64,000 bases of DNA, from the NCBI RefSeq assembly GCF_003315345.1, contig NZ_QNRO01000001.1:124001-188000 (forward strand), read 5' to 3'. The notes below the pieces were generated by a model. That model was not told the DNA's origin and did not search any database. It saw only the letters and a list, made by a program, of their open reading frames with translations. How positions within the stretch are numbered: the first letter of the stretch is position 1; each line of letters opens with the position of its first letter. The stretch comes from Marinobacter pelagius. GTDB taxonomy: Bacteria > Pseudomonadota > Gammaproteobacteria > Pseudomonadales > Oleiphilaceae. The translations under genes and the position numbers were made by a program. Below are positions 18,442 to 27,870 of this stretch, one piece after another.

Positions 18442-19188
18442 ATGCTCAGTGACGAGGAGCTGCTGCGCTACAGTCGACAGATTCTGATGCCCAGGTTTGA
18501 TATTGCCGGGCAGGAGAAACTCAAATCCGCGCGGGTGCTGGTGATTGGCGCCGGCGGTCTCGGCTGCCCGGTGGCCCTTTACCTCGGGGCTGCGGGGGTT
18601 GGCCACCTGACACTGGTGGATGATGACGATATCGAGCTGGCCAATCTCCAGCGCCAGATTGGCTTTGACCAGAGCCAGCTGGGGGATTCCAAGGCGGAGA
18701 GCCTGGCGGATCGGATTCGGAGGATCAATCCGCTGGTGTCGGTGACCGCCCTGAAGGCCCGGCTGGATGGCGAGGAGCTGGCCCGATGGGTGGAGGAAGC
18801 GAGCCTGGTGGTGGATTGCAGTGACAATTTCCATACCCGCTTTACCCTGAACCGGGCCTGTGTGGCAGCGAGAGTGCCGCTGGTTTCCGGTGCGGCGATT
18901 CGTGGCGAGGGGCAGTTGTCGGTGTATGACCGGCGGGTTGAGAGTAGCCCCTGTTATCACTGTCTCTATCCGGAGCAGGGTAATGAGGATCTGACCTGTT
19001 CCCAGGCCGGGGTGATTGCGCCGCTGGTGGGCATGATTGGTTCGGCCCAGGCCATGGAGGCGATCAAGGTGATCACGGGCGTAGGCAAGCCATTGGTTGG
19101 CCGGTTGCTGTTGCTTGATGCCTGGGAGATGCAGTGGCGCGAGATGAAACTGGCTCGGGATCCGGATTGTCCGGTCTGTTCTGTCTAG
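18442..19188 (+). CDS. moeB: MoeB/ThiF-family sulfur-carrier adenylyltransferase
   Basis: A 248-residue E1-like enzyme that adenylates the C-terminal Gly-Gly of MoaD or ThiS. GAGGLG at 37-42, catalytic-loop DNFHTRFTLN, zinc Cys pairs CYHC and CPVC. It sits at the end of hemA-prfA-prmC, as in pseudomonads, which supports MoeB. HesA/ThiF activity cannot be excluded. GGGGAGG precedes the ATG. Confidence 0.9.
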   Translation: MLSDEELLRYSRQILMPRFDIAGQEKLKSARVLVIGAGGLGCPVALYLGAAGVGHLTLVDDDDIELANLQRQIGFDQSQLGDSKAESLADRIRRINPLVSVTALKARLDGEELARWVEEASLVVDCSDNFHTRFTLNRACVAARVPLVSGAAIRGEGQLSVYDRRVESSPCYHCLYPEQGNEDLTCSQAGVIAPLVGMIGSAQAMEAIKVITGVGKPLVGRLLLLDAWEMQWREMKLARDPDCPVCSV

Positions 19189-19196
19189 TCCCGGGT

Positions 19197-19314
19197 GGGC
19201 AGGGTTGGGAAAGGTCTCTCCAAAACACGCTCCTGGCGGCACATCCCTGTGGCGCTTGAGCTCCGCCATCCCTGGCTCCGCACAGTTTTGGACAGACTTT
19301 CCCCAACCCTGCCT
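19197..19314. repeat. 118-bp inverted-repeat element between moeB and phrB
   Basis: Two 30-base arms (19197-19226 and 19285-19314) match at about 26 of 30 positions as inverted repeats. They flank a GC-rich core with two smaller imperfect palindromes and a repeated ATCCCTG. There is no coding frame. It sits between the 3' ends of convergent genes. A MITE or REP-like dispersed element or a large bidirectional terminator would fit. Confidence 0.6.
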
Positions 19315-19326
19315 CTGGCCTGTGAG

Positions 19327-20730
19327 TTAGTTCTTCAGTGCCTGAAACTTTGCGATCGCCTCTTTTCTGCTTTCCTTGAGGTCAACAATCGGCCTTGGAT
19401 ACCCTTTCGGAATAACGCCCCCCTTTGCACAGGGATCGTGGATGCGTTTTCCATCCAGTTTTGCCAGTTCCGGCACCCATTGCCGGATAAAGTCGCCGTC
19501 CGGATCGAAGCGTTCGCTTTGGGTCACCGGGTTGAAAACCCGGAAGTAGGGAGCCGCGTCGGTGCCGGTGGAGGCGCTCCATTGCCAGCCGCCGTTGTTG
19601 GAGGCCAGGAAGCCGTCCACCAGTTTTGACATGAAGTAAGCCTCGCCCAGGCGCCAATCGATGAACAGGTTCTTGGTTAGGAACATGGCGGTGACCATGC
19701 GCAGTCGGTTGTGCATCCAGCCGGTTTCGTTAAGTTGTCGCATGGCGGCGTCGACGATGGGGATGCCGGTACGCCCTTCCTTCCAGGCCTCGAACTTGTC
19801 TCCGGGCGTGTTCCATTCGAGAGCTTCGGTTTCCGGCTTGAATGCCCGGTGCATGCTGACCCGTGGGTAGTGGTAGAGGATGTGGATGTAGAAGTCCCGC
19901 CAGGCGATTTCGTTGGTCCAGGTAGCCAGTCCTTCCTGGTTGCCGCCATCTCCCTGGGCTTGTCGTGCGGCCAGCAGGCACTGGCGGCCCGAGAGGACGC
20001 CGTTGGCCAGGTAGGGTGACAGCTGGCTGGTACCGTCGACGGCGGGAAAATCGCGCTGGTCCTTGTACGCGCCGACCCGTTCCTGCAGGAAATTTTCGAG
20101 CTGGTCATGGGCGGCGTCCTCGCCGGTTTTCACCAGGGCTGGCGGCGCGTCGCCGAATCCTTCCGGTACGCCTTCAATCCGATCTGGTTTGAGCGCATCG
20201 CCCCGGGCGGCGGGAATCGGGAACAGTTGGGGTGAGTTTTCCTCGATCCAGCTGCGCCAGCGGCGGGCGAAGGGGGTGAAAACCGAGTAGGGGTCACCTT
20301 GTCCGGTGCGGATGTCGCCCACGGGGGCGACGGTCTGGTCACGGTATTTACACAGTTCAACCGGCTGGTCGGCGAGGCGCTGTTTCAGGGCCTTGTCCCG
20401 GCGGCGCTCGTTGATGCCGTATTCTTCGTTAATGTGGATTCGTGTGACGTTGTGTTCATGGCAGTGGGCGAGCAGGAGGTCGAGGCTGTCGTCGAACCGG
20501 TTCCCGTACAGGAAGGTCATCGGGATGCCGAGGCGTGCCAGGGTTTGGGCCAGATCGTTGGCGTGTTCTATCACGAACCGGACCCGGGCCGGCGACCAGT
20601 CGTGTTCGCGCCATTGATCCGGTGTCAGGATGTAGCAGGCGCGGACGGTGTCGTCTGTTTTGCAGGCGGCGGTAAGTGCCGGATTGTCGGCGGTGCGGAG
20701 GTCGTTTTTGAACCAGATCAGTTGTGCCAT
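19327..20730 (-). CDS. phrB: Deoxyribodipyrimidine photolyase (class I CPD type)
   Basis: A 467-residue DNA-repair flavoprotein using light to split cyclobutane pyrimidine dimers. N-terminal antenna domain (LIWFKNDLRTADNPAL), then the FAD domain with TWTNEIAWRDFYIHIL, GIPIVDAAMRQLNETGWMHNR and NNGGWQWSASTGTDAAPYFRVFNP. All conserved FAD and lesion-binding segments are present. It is transcribed convergently to moeB and divergently from the rimK cluster. Confidence 0.95.
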   Translation of the reverse strand: MAQLIWFKNDLRTADNPALTAACKTDDTVRACYILTPDQWREHDWSPARVRFVIEHANDLAQTLARLGIPMTFLYGNRFDDSLDLLLAHCHEHNVTRIHINEEYGINERRRDKALKQRLADQPVELCKYRDQTVAPVGDIRTGQGDPYSVFTPFARRWRSWIEENSPQLFPIPAARGDALKPDRIEGVPEGFGDAPPALVKTGEDAAHDQLENFLQERVGAYKDQRDFPAVDGTSQLSPYLANGVLSGRQCLLAARQAQGDGGNQEGLATWTNEIAWRDFYIHILYHYPRVSMHRAFKPETEALEWNTPGDKFEAWKEGRTGIPIVDAAMRQLNETGWMHNRLRMVTAMFLTKNLFIDWRLGEAYFMSKLVDGFLASNNGGWQWSASTGTDAAPYFRVFNPVTQSERFDPDGDFIRQWVPELAKLDGKRIHDPCAKGGVIPKGYPRPIVDLKESRKEAIAKFQALKN

Positions 20731-20875
20731 TGGGTATTCTGTCCTTCGGGAACGCTCCTGTAAGGGTAATCACGGTCCCTGTTGCAATGAAATCACCGAG
20801 TTGGATATTCGCCGGGGTGGCAGGTTTGGATTATAGTTAAGTCTGATTTGCCTAAAGAAAAAAGGGACTTACCGG

Positions 20876-21373
20876 ATGCCGAAAAAACCAAATGATGTGC
20901 GCCATGCGATTCAGCCAACACCGGTGGATAACAGGGTCAGCCTCGGTTGGCGGGAGTGGGTCGCACTGCCGGATCTGGATATCTCCCGCATCAAGGCCAA
21001 GGTGGACACGGGTGCACGCACCTCCTGCCTGCATACGTTCAGGACCGAGCCCTATACCGAGAACGGCGAGCGACGGGTCCGGTTCTGGGTGCATCCGGTC
21101 CAGAACGACCTGCACCATGTAGTGGAGTGCGATGCCCGCGTACTGGATGAGCGCGACGTATCCGATTCCGGAGGCCACCGTGAATTGCGTTTGGTGATTG
21201 AAACCACAGTGGTGGTGGGTGATCAGAGTTGGCCCATTGAAATGACACTCACCAACCGGGATTCCATGAGATTTCGCATGTTACTGGGGCGCACAGCCAT
21301 GGCCGGTCGTTCGGTGGTGTTTCCTGAAGCTTCCTATCTTGCCGGTGAGCCGGTTATAAGGACCGAGAAATGA
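20876..21373 (+). CDS. RimB/RimK-associated protease-like protein (COG4067)
   Basis: A 165-residue protein with a retroviral-aspartic-protease-like fold: [12 protein letters not shown] (about 44-53) carries the DTGA motif, and [12 protein letters not shown] is the second strand. Annotated in relatives as a putative ATP-dependent zinc protease next to rimK. Its stop overlaps the rimK start (ATGA), so it is probably functionally linked to ribosomal protein or peptide modification by RimK. Confidence 0.85.
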   Translation: MPKKPNDVRHAIQPTPVDNRVSLGWREWVALPDLDISRIKAKVDTGARTSCLHTFRTEPYTENGERRVRFWVHPVQNDLHHVVECDARVLDERDVSDSGGHRELRLVIETTVVVGDQSWPIEMTLTNRDSMRFRMLLGRTAMAGRSVVFPEASYLAGEPVIRTEK

Positions 21374-22275
21374 GAATAGCTGTACTGTCGCGGAACAAGA
21401 ACCTCTACTCCACCAGGCGCCTGGTGGAGGAGGGCATCAATCGCGGCCATGAAGTGCGGGTTATCGACTGCCTGCACTGTTCCATGAACATCACCTCCGC
21501 CAAGCCCCAGATCAGTTACCACGAGGAAATCCTTGAGGGTTTCGATGTGGTTATCCCGCGTATCGGGGCGTCGGTAACCTTCTATGGTACGGCGGTGTTG
21601 CGCCAGTTCGAGATGATGGGCGTGTTTCCGGTGAATGAGTCGGTGGCAATCACCCGCAGCCGGGACAAGTTGCGCTCGCTGCAACTGCTCGCCCGCAAGG
21701 GTGTCGGTATGCCGGTCACCGGTTTTGCCAACAAGCCCGATAACGTGCCTGAGCTGTTGAAAATGGTGGGTGGCGCGCCGGTGGTGATCAAGCTGTTGCA
21801 GGGTACCCAGGGTATCGGGGTGGTGCTGGCGGAAACCCGTAAGGCTGCAGAGAGTGTCATCGAGGCGTTTATGGGCCTGAAGGCCGACATTCTGGTTCAG
21901 GAGTTCATCAAGGAAGCCGGCGGTGCCGACATTCGCTGCTTTGTTATTGGTGACAAGGTGATTGCCGCCATGAAGCGCCAGGGCGCGGAAGGGGAATTCC
22001 GTTCCAACTTGCACCGCGGTGGCACCGCCTCTCTGGTGCGCATCACGCCGGAAGAACGCCGCACGGCGATCATGGCGGCCAAGTCCATGGGCCTGAACGT
22101 GGCCGGCGTCGATCTGTTGCGCTCCAGTCGTGGTCCGCTGGTCATGGAGGTGAATTCATCGCCGGGTCTGGAAGGTATCGAGAATGCTACCGGCAAGAAT
22201 GTGGCGGGCATGATCATCAACTGGACCGAAAAGAACCAGAAGCCCTGGAAAACCAGAACCAAGGGAAGGGGCTGA
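21370..22275 (+). CDS. rimK: RimK-type glutamate ligase (ATP-grasp)
   Basis: A 301-residue ATP-grasp enzyme that adds Glu residues to the C-terminus of ribosomal protein S6 or makes poly-alpha-glutamate. [46 protein letters not shown] and [15 protein letters not shown] match the family closely, and the length equals E. coli RimK (about 300). It is coupled to the RimB-like gene upstream and followed 3 bp later by the M14-type gene. Confidence 0.95.
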   Translation: MRIAVLSRNKNLYSTRRLVEEGINRGHEVRVIDCLHCSMNITSAKPQISYHEEILEGFDVVIPRIGASVTFYGTAVLRQFEMMGVFPVNESVAITRSRDKLRSLQLLARKGVGMPVTGFANKPDNVPELLKMVGGAPVVIKLLQGTQGIGVVLAETRKAAESVIEAFMGLKADILVQEFIKEAGGADIRCFVIGDKVIAAMKRQGAEGEFRSNLHRGGTASLVRITPEERRTAIMAAKSMGLNVAGVDLLRSSRGPLVMEVNSSPGLEGIENATGKNVAGMIINWTEKNQKPWKTRTKGRG

Positions 22276-22278
22276 AGC

Positions 22279-23352
22279 ATGGCGCGGATGGCGCGGGCAC
22301 CGTTCGAGATTGCGGGCACCCAGATCAAGGCGGGTACACGGGAAACCGTCGAGGTTCCGGTCGCCAAGCTTTACACCCACACGCCGCTCCATATTCCGGT
22401 GGAAGTGGTGCATGGCCGGCGAGAGGGGCCGGTGCTGATGGTGTGTGGCGCCATCCATGGTGACGAGATCAATGGGGTGGAGATTGTTCGTCGCGTACTG
22501 ACCAATTCGGCGCTGCGGCACCTGCGCGGTACGCTGGTGGCAGTGCCGATCGTTAATATCTTTGGCTTTGTCCAGCGCACCCGATACCTGCCGGATCGAA
22601 GGGATCTGAACCGGTGTTTCCCCGGAAGTGAGAGCGGTTCGCTGGGCGGCAGGATTGCCTACCTGCTGCGCACCCAGATCATGGAGCGGGTTACGCACAT
22701 CATTGACCTGCACACCGGCGCCATCCACCGGTTCAACCTCCCCCAGATCCGCGCAGAGCTGAAGAACCCGGAAACCGTGCGCATGGCCGAAGCCTTCGGT
22801 GCGCCGATCATCATCAACGCCAGTCTCCGCGAGGGCAGCTTGCGGGCCTATGCCGATTCCCAGGATATTCCGGTCATCACCTTCGAGGGCGGAGAAGCCC
22901 TGCGCTTTGATGACGTGGTTATCACCAGCGGGGTCAAGGGCGTGATCCGGGTCATGCGGGAGCTGGAAATGGTGCCGGCGAAGAAGGGGCCCAAGGCTCC
23001 GAGAAAGCGCTCGGAAACCGCTGCCAACTCCCAGTGGGTGAGGGCGGACATTGACGGCATCATGCGCCCGGTGGCCCGTCTCGGGCAGAAGGTGCGCAAG
23101 GGCCAGAAGCTCGCCATGGTGGCCGATCCCTTCGGCGAGACCGAGGAGGCGGTGACCTCTCCCTGCTCCGGCATTGTGATCTGTGTGAACAACCTGCCGC
23201 TGGTGAACGAGGGCGAGGCCATTTACCACATTGCCCGCTTCGACGAACTCAGCGAAGCCGAGAAGGCGATGGACTATTTCCGCAGCTCCTTCGAAGCCGA
23301 GGTCAGTGAGGCGGTGGTGCCGGTCCATCCCTGGGACGAACTGCAGAAATAA
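22279..23352 (+). CDS. Succinylglutamate desuccinylase/aspartoacylase-family metallohydrolase
   Basis: A 357-residue zinc enzyme: CGAIHGDEINGV (HxxE zinc ligands), RDLNRCFPG and THIIDLHTGA (His ligand). The C-terminal about 90 residues (VRADIDGIMRPVARLGQKVRKGQ) look like a biotinyl/lipoyl-type barrel, as usual in this subfamily. It is co-transcribed with rimK and may trim or hydrolyse the product made by RimK (inference). Confidence 0.88.
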   Translation: MARMARAPFEIAGTQIKAGTRETVEVPVAKLYTHTPLHIPVEVVHGRREGPVLMVCGAIHGDEINGVEIVRRVLTNSALRHLRGTLVAVPIVNIFGFVQRTRYLPDRRDLNRCFPGSESGSLGGRIAYLLRTQIMERVTHIIDLHTGAIHRFNLPQIRAELKNPETVRMAEAFGAPIIINASLREGSLRAYADSQDIPVITFEGGEALRFDDVVITSGVKGVIRVMRELEMVPAKKGPKAPRKRSETAANSQWVRADIDGIMRPVARLGQKVRKGQKLAMVADPFGETEEAVTSPCSGIVICVNNLPLVNEGEAIYHIARFDELSEAEKAMDYFRSSFEAEVSEAVVPVHPWDELQK

Positions 23353-23372
23353 GCCGGAACTCGGGAGTTACC

Positions 23373-23798
23373 ATGATCTGGGATCAAACCATCATTGAAC
23401 TGGCCCCGCTTCAGCGGGGGTTCCATCTGGTCACCAACGAGGTGCTGGCGCAGGCTCCGAGCCTGGCTAACTGCGAGATGGGTTTGCTGCACCTGTTTAT
23501 CCAGCACACCTCGGCCTCCCTGGCGGTCAACGAGAACGCCGACCCGGATGTGCGCGGGGATCTGGAGCGCCACTTCAATGTCATAGTGCCGGAGAATGCG
23601 CCCCACTATGAGCATGTAATGGAGGGGCCGGACGATATGCCGGCCCACATCAAGAGCATTTTGATCGGCCCATCGCTCACTCTGCCGGTATCCCGGGGCC
23701 ATCTTGCCCTCGGCACCTGGCAGGGCATCTATCTCTGCGAACACCGGGACCGGGCCGGCAGTCGCCGGATTGTTGCCACGCTTCAGGGGCGGTGGTGA
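23373..23798 (+). CDS. YjbQ/UPF0047 family protein
   Basis: A 141-residue protein of the UPF0047 family: LLHLFIQHTSASLAVNENADPDVRGDLERHF and GTWQGIYLCEHRDR hold the conserved His and Asp. E. coli YjbQ has weak thiamine-phosphate synthase activity, but its true role is unsettled. It lies 20 bp after the aspartoacylase gene and is the last backbone gene before the CRISPR region. Confidence 0.9.
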   Translation: MIWDQTIIELAPLQRGFHLVTNEVLAQAPSLANCEMGLLHLFIQHTSASLAVNENADPDVRGDLERHFNVIVPENAPHYEHVMEGPDDMPAHIKSILIGPSLTLPVSRGHLALGTWQGIYLCEHRDRAGSRRIVATLQGRW

Positions 23799-23878
23799 CT
23801 CTTATAGGGCGGGTAGCAATCGCATAAATACTTAGCTAACGTTGAGGGGTTGATAACGAAAAACTGCAAGGATTGCGA

Positions 23879-24838
23879 GTGAGCCGTTTTGACCGCATCT
23901 ACAAAATCCACGATATCCTCCGCAATGCCCGCCGTCCGGTGCCAATGCGCGTCTTTATGGAAGCGCTTGAAGCCAGTCGAAACACGGTTACCCGGGATTT
24001 TGAGTTTCTGAGAGACTCTCTCGGCGCGCCCATTGAATACTGTCGGGAACATAACGGCCATCAATATGCGCCTGATTCCCCTGAATTCGAACTGCCAGGG
24101 TTCTGGATGAACCCGGCTGAACTCTATGCGCTGCTGGCGTGTGAACAGTTGCTGGAAAACGTGCAGCCCGGAATGATCACCAGTCGGCTGGCGCCACTGA
24201 AGGACAAGATTCGTCACCTGCTGGGCGAATCGGGACACGACGCTGAACGCATCAGCGAGCGCATCCATATCCAGCCGATCCAATCACGCATGGCCGCGCC
24301 TCAGATCTTTGATCCGGTGGCCGAAGCCACACTCGCCGGCAAACGACTGAGTTTCTCTTACAGGGCACGTAGCAGCGGGGACATCAGTCATCGCCAGGCA
24401 GACCCTCAGCGGTTACTGCATTATCGCTCGAATTGGTATTTGCTGGCGGAATGCCGCACAGCCGACGCCCTTCGCCTGTTTTCCCTGGACCGTATTTCCG
24501 AACCCCGAGTGGAGGATACCCCATCAGTGCAACGAGTGACCGAAGAGCTGGACGGGTTTGCCTACGCCAGCTTCGGAATTTTCGGCGGCGGTCCGAAGGG
24601 CACCGCACACCTCAGGTTCTCACGCCATGCGGCGGAATGGGTTGCGGATGAAATCTGGCACCCCGATCAGATTGGAGAACACTGGGATGATGGCTACCAC
24701 TTGAAAGTGCCGTACTCCGATGAACGGGAACTGGTGATGGAGGTTTTGCGTTACGGGCCGGATGTAAAAGTGATCGGGCCGCCAGAGCTCCGAAGTGAAA
24801 TTGTGCGGAGGATACAGAAGATGGCGGATAAGTACTGA
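23879..24838 (+). CDS. HTH-WYL transcriptional regulator upstream of the cas operon
   Basis: A 319-residue protein: N-terminal helix-turn-helix (RFDRIYKIHDILRN...MRVFMEALEASRNTVTRDFEFLRDSLGAPI) and C-terminal WYL domain (SFSYRARSSGD...QRLLHYRSNWYLLAECRTADALRLFSLDRI) plus a WCX extension. The GTG at 23879 was chosen because AAGGA lies 6 bases upstream; an in-frame TTG two codons earlier has none. It is 84 bp upstream of cas3, same strand. WYL proteins regulate CRISPR and other defence systems (for example Sll7009 in Synechocystis), so control of this operon is likely but unproven. Confidence 0.85.
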   Translation: MSRFDRIYKIHDILRNARRPVPMRVFMEALEASRNTVTRDFEFLRDSLGAPIEYCREHNGHQYAPDSPEFELPGFWMNPAELYALLACEQLLENVQPGMITSRLAPLKDKIRHLLGESGHDAERISERIHIQPIQSRMAAPQIFDPVAEATLAGKRLSFSYRARSSGDISHRQADPQRLLHYRSNWYLLAECRTADALRLFSLDRISEPRVEDTPSVQRVTEELDGFAYASFGIFGGGPKGTAHLRFSRHAAEWVADEIWHPDQIGEHWDDGYHLKVPYSDERELVMEVLRYGPDVKVIGPPELRSEIVRRIQKMADKY

Positions 24839-24922
24839 TAATTTCGACAGTGGTGCGTTCTTTGGGGCAGTAAGCCCTTTAGGCTGCCAGGAAATGTCCA
24901 AGGAAAGCCCCGAAGGAGTGAA

Positions 24923-27202
24923 ATGCATAATCGCGATTATGTGGCCCACGTCAAGCTGGATGACCGTTCCGGAAATTGGCTGGAGCCGCACAGCCTGGAA
25001 GAGCACTTGCAGAAAGTGGCCAAGCTCAGTGGCACAAGGGCTGATGAGTTTCAGTCTGCTGGCTGGGGGGTAGCAGCCGGACTTTGGCATGACCTCGGAA
25101 AGTATCGTGGGGCCTTTCAGGAATACATTCGTGACGCATCCGGGTTTGAGCGTGAGAACGCTCACGTGGAAAACCCGCAAAGGGTTACACACTCGACGGC
25201 AGGTGCGGTCCATGCGATCAACCAGTGGCCCTCGGTGCCCGGTTACATCATTGCTTATTTGATTGCAGGGCACCATGCAGGATTGCCGGACTGGTCGGGC
25301 AACCGTGGCTCGCTGCAATTTCGCTTGCAGGAGGCAGGACCGGAGTATTCCGAAGCCATGGCGGCGCGGATACCTGAATATCTGCTCAGAGCGGACCAGC
25401 CGGAAGTTCCCTATCAGGCAAGGAGCACTGACTCAATCAGCCTCTGGATGCGACTGTTGTTTTCCTGCCTGGTGGATGCCGATTTTCTCGATACCGAGAG
25501 TTACATGGCGCCGGAGCGGGTGAACCAGCGAGGTCGATTGCCGAAACTGTCTGAACTTCATCCAGTGTTTTTTGAACGGATGAGTCGGTTGCAGAAGGCG
25601 TCAGACGATACCTCTTTGAATTGTACTCGTAAGGCGATCTTCGATGCTTGCCAACGGAGTGCTCCCGAGCCATCGGGAATATTCGGCCTGACGGTTCCCA
25701 CCGGTGGTGGAAAGACACTCGCCAGTCTGGGATTTGCGCTGGAACATGCCAGAAAGCACGGTAAGTTGCGAGTTATCTATGCCATCCCGTTCACTAGCAT
25801 CATTGAACAGAACGCTGCCGTATTTCGGGAATTTCTGGGCGAGGAAGCTGTACTGGAACACCATAGCAGTCTGGATGTTGACCCCGGTTCCGAGAGAGCC
25901 GGATCCAGGTTGGCGGCGGAGAACTGGGATGCGCCGCTAATTGTCACCACGAACGTCCAGTTGTTCGAATCCCTGTTTGCCAGCAGAACCAGCCGTTGCA
26001 GGAAACTGCATAACTTGGTGAACAGCATTGTGATTCTGGATGAGGCCCAGCAAATTCCTCGTGATTTTCACGAACCCATAACCCGGGTAATGCAGCAGAT
26101 GAGCGATCATTTTGGGGTGACCTGGGTGCTGTGTACGGCTACGCAACCGGATCTTGGGAAGCAGCTTGATGCGTTTGGTGGAGTGCTCCACACCGGTCTC
26201 GATAATATCCGTGAAATCATCCCGGATCCGGCAGAACTCGCTGGGCAGCTAAAGCGGGTGGATATTGAGATGCCGCCCAATCCGGATGAGACGACTTCCT
26301 GGGAATCGCTGGCCGAACAGTTATCACAAGAGGACTGTGTCCTGGTGGTCGTGAACAAGCGTCAGGACGCGAGAACGCTCTATGATCTGCTGCCCGAAGG
26401 GAGCGATACCTACCACCTGTCCGCCAATATGTGCGCGGAGCATCGATCCCGGATCCTGGCGGAGATTCGGCACAAACTGTCCGAGCGGAGGGGCGGATCT
26501 GAAATGCCTCTGCGAGTAGTCAGCACTCAGCTGATTGAGGCCGGTGTGGATGTCGATTTCCCGGTGGTTTACCGGGCCATGGCGGGCCTGGATTCCATCG
26601 CTCAGGCGGCCGGGCGCTGCAACCGTGAAGGGCGGATGGCTGATCGGGGTCGTGTCGTGGTGTTCCAGCCAGAGCAATTACCGCCTCCCGGTTTCCTGAG
26701 ACAAGCCGCACAGGTAACCCTCAAGCTACTCAGGAGTGGTCAGTTGAATGAACCGCTTAGTCCGCAGGCAATACAAGCATTTTTTACCGACCTCAATACT
26801 CAAGGTGACCGCGACAAACACGGAATCTGTAAGCTTCTGAAAGCCGAGAGTTCCCCGGACGCACCCTTGGGCATTCAGTTCCGGGAAGCCGCAGAGAAGT
26901 TCCGCCTGATTGATGATAGGGGTGTTGGTGTTGTGGTTCCTTTCTGCCCGGAAGAGTATGAGGAAACACCTGTCGACCAGTGGCTGGCGATGCTGGAGCA
27001 GGATGGTTCCCAGAAATGGGTTCACCGGAAATTACAGAGATACAGCGTCACATTGCCGGAGTCGCTCGCCAAGCAGTTGCATGTTTTGGGGGCGATCTAT
27101 GAACGTGCCGGGAAGTTTGTTGTTGAATACAGCCATTACCACCCGATTTGGGGCGTTCAGGCACCGGACAGCCTGATTCCCGCCGAATCAACCGTTATAT
27201 AG
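24923..27202 (+). CDS. cas3: Type I-C CRISPR nuclease-helicase Cas3
   Basis: A 759-residue protein: N-terminal HD nuclease (SLEEHLQ, His56-Asp57 in GLWHDLGKY, HHAGLPDW) followed by a superfamily 2 helicase. Walker A PTGGGKT is at about 260-265, DEAQ at about 373-376, TATQP, and motif VI QAAGRCNREGR. Degrades DNA recruited by Cascade. It starts at ATG behind GAAGGAG. First gene of the cas operon, 8 bp before cas5. Confidence 0.96.
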   Translation: MHNRDYVAHVKLDDRSGNWLEPHSLEEHLQKVAKLSGTRADEFQSAGWGVAAGLWHDLGKYRGAFQEYIRDASGFERENAHVENPQRVTHSTAGAVHAINQWPSVPGYIIAYLIAGHHAGLPDWSGNRGSLQFRLQEAGPEYSEAMAARIPEYLLRADQPEVPYQARSTDSISLWMRLLFSCLVDADFLDTESYMAPERVNQRGRLPKLSELHPVFFERMSRLQKASDDTSLNCTRKAIFDACQRSAPEPSGIFGLTVPTGGGKTLASLGFALEHARKHGKLRVIYAIPFTSIIEQNAAVFREFLGEEAVLEHHSSLDVDPGSERAGSRLAAENWDAPLIVTTNVQLFESLFASRTSRCRKLHNLVNSIVILDEAQQIPRDFHEPITRVMQQMSDHFGVTWVLCTATQPDLGKQLDAFGGVLHTGLDNIREIIPDPAELAGQLKRVDIEMPPNPDETTSWESLAEQLSQEDCVLVVVNKRQDARTLYDLLPEGSDTYHLSANMCAEHRSRILAEIRHKLSERRGGSEMPLRVVSTQLIEAGVDVDFPVVYRAMAGLDSIAQAAGRCNREGRMADRGRVVVFQPEQLPPPGFLRQAAQVTLKLLRSGQLNEPLSPQAIQAFFTDLNTQGDRDKHGICKLLKAESSPDAPLGIQFREAAEKFRLIDDRGVGVVVPFCPEEYEETPVDQWLAMLEQDGSQKWVHRKLQRYSVTLPESLAKQLHVLGAIYERAGKFVVEYSHYHPIWGVQAPDSLIPAESTVI

Positions 27203-27210
27203 GAGGGCTC

Positions 27211-27870
27211 ATGGGCTTTTGCCTGGAAGTTAGCGGAGAGTTTGCGTGTTTCACCAGACCAGAGATGAAGGTAGAGCGGGTGAGCTATGACGTGATTACC
27301 CCGTCTGCAGCCAGAGCCATTTTTGAGGCCATTCTCTGGAAGCCGGCAATTCAATGGCAGGTCACGCAGATCGAGGTATTAAATCCGATCAAATGGATGA
27401 ACCTGAGACGCAACGAAGTGGAATCCATCGTATCCACGCGCACGGCCAAGTCGGCAATGAACAGTGGTGAAGGGCATCTGGGAATCTACGTTGACGAACA
27501 GCGCCAACAGCGCGCCAGTCTTTTGCTGAAAGATGTTCGGTACCGGCTTCATGCCGAGTTTCAAATGACGGATAAGGCCGGCCCGCAGGATTCAGCAGCC
27601 AAGTTCGCTGATATGTTCCGTCGCCGTGCTGAAAAGGGGCAGTGTTTCAATCAGCCCTATCTGGGATGCCGTGAGTTCAGTTGTGATTTTGCTTTAGTCG
27701 ATGCCAGCGATGGCCCTGAGCCGATTCAGGATTCACCTGATCTCGGGTTTATGCTGTATGACTTGGATTACTCTGATCCGGCCTCACCTCGTCCACTGTT
27801 TTTTAGAGCAAAAATGGAGAGCGGAGTAGTAACTGTACCTGACCGCAACAGCCTGGAGGTGAGGGGATGA
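27211..27870 (+). CDS. cas5c: Cas5c (Cas5d), crRNA-processing subunit of type I-C Cascade
   Basis: A 219-residue protein. MGFCLEVSGEFACFTRPEMKVERVSYDVITPSAARAIFEAILW is the signature N-terminus of Cas5d. Type I-C lacks Cas6, and Cas5c cuts the pre-crRNA within the repeats; none of the genes here encodes a Cas6. The ATG at 27211 follows a perfect AGGAGG, so the longer frame overlapping cas3 is rejected. Its stop overlaps the cas8c start (ATGA). Confidence 0.95.
   Translation: MGFCLEVSGEFACFTRPEMKVERVSYDVITPSAARAIFEAILWKPAIQWQVTQIEVLNPIKWMNLRRNEVESIVSTRTAKSAMNSGEGHLGIYVDEQRQQRASLLLKDVRYRLHAEFQMTDKAGPQDSAAKFADMFRRRAEKGQCFNQPYLGCREFSCDFALVDASDGPEPIQDSPDLGFMLYDLDYSDPASPRPLFFRAKMESGVVTVPDRNSLEVRG

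Noticed and set aside
22156..23328. 390-residue frame antisense to the aspartoacylase-family gene
   Set aside because: Opposite strand carries intact zinc-hydrolase motifs; this frame shows none.
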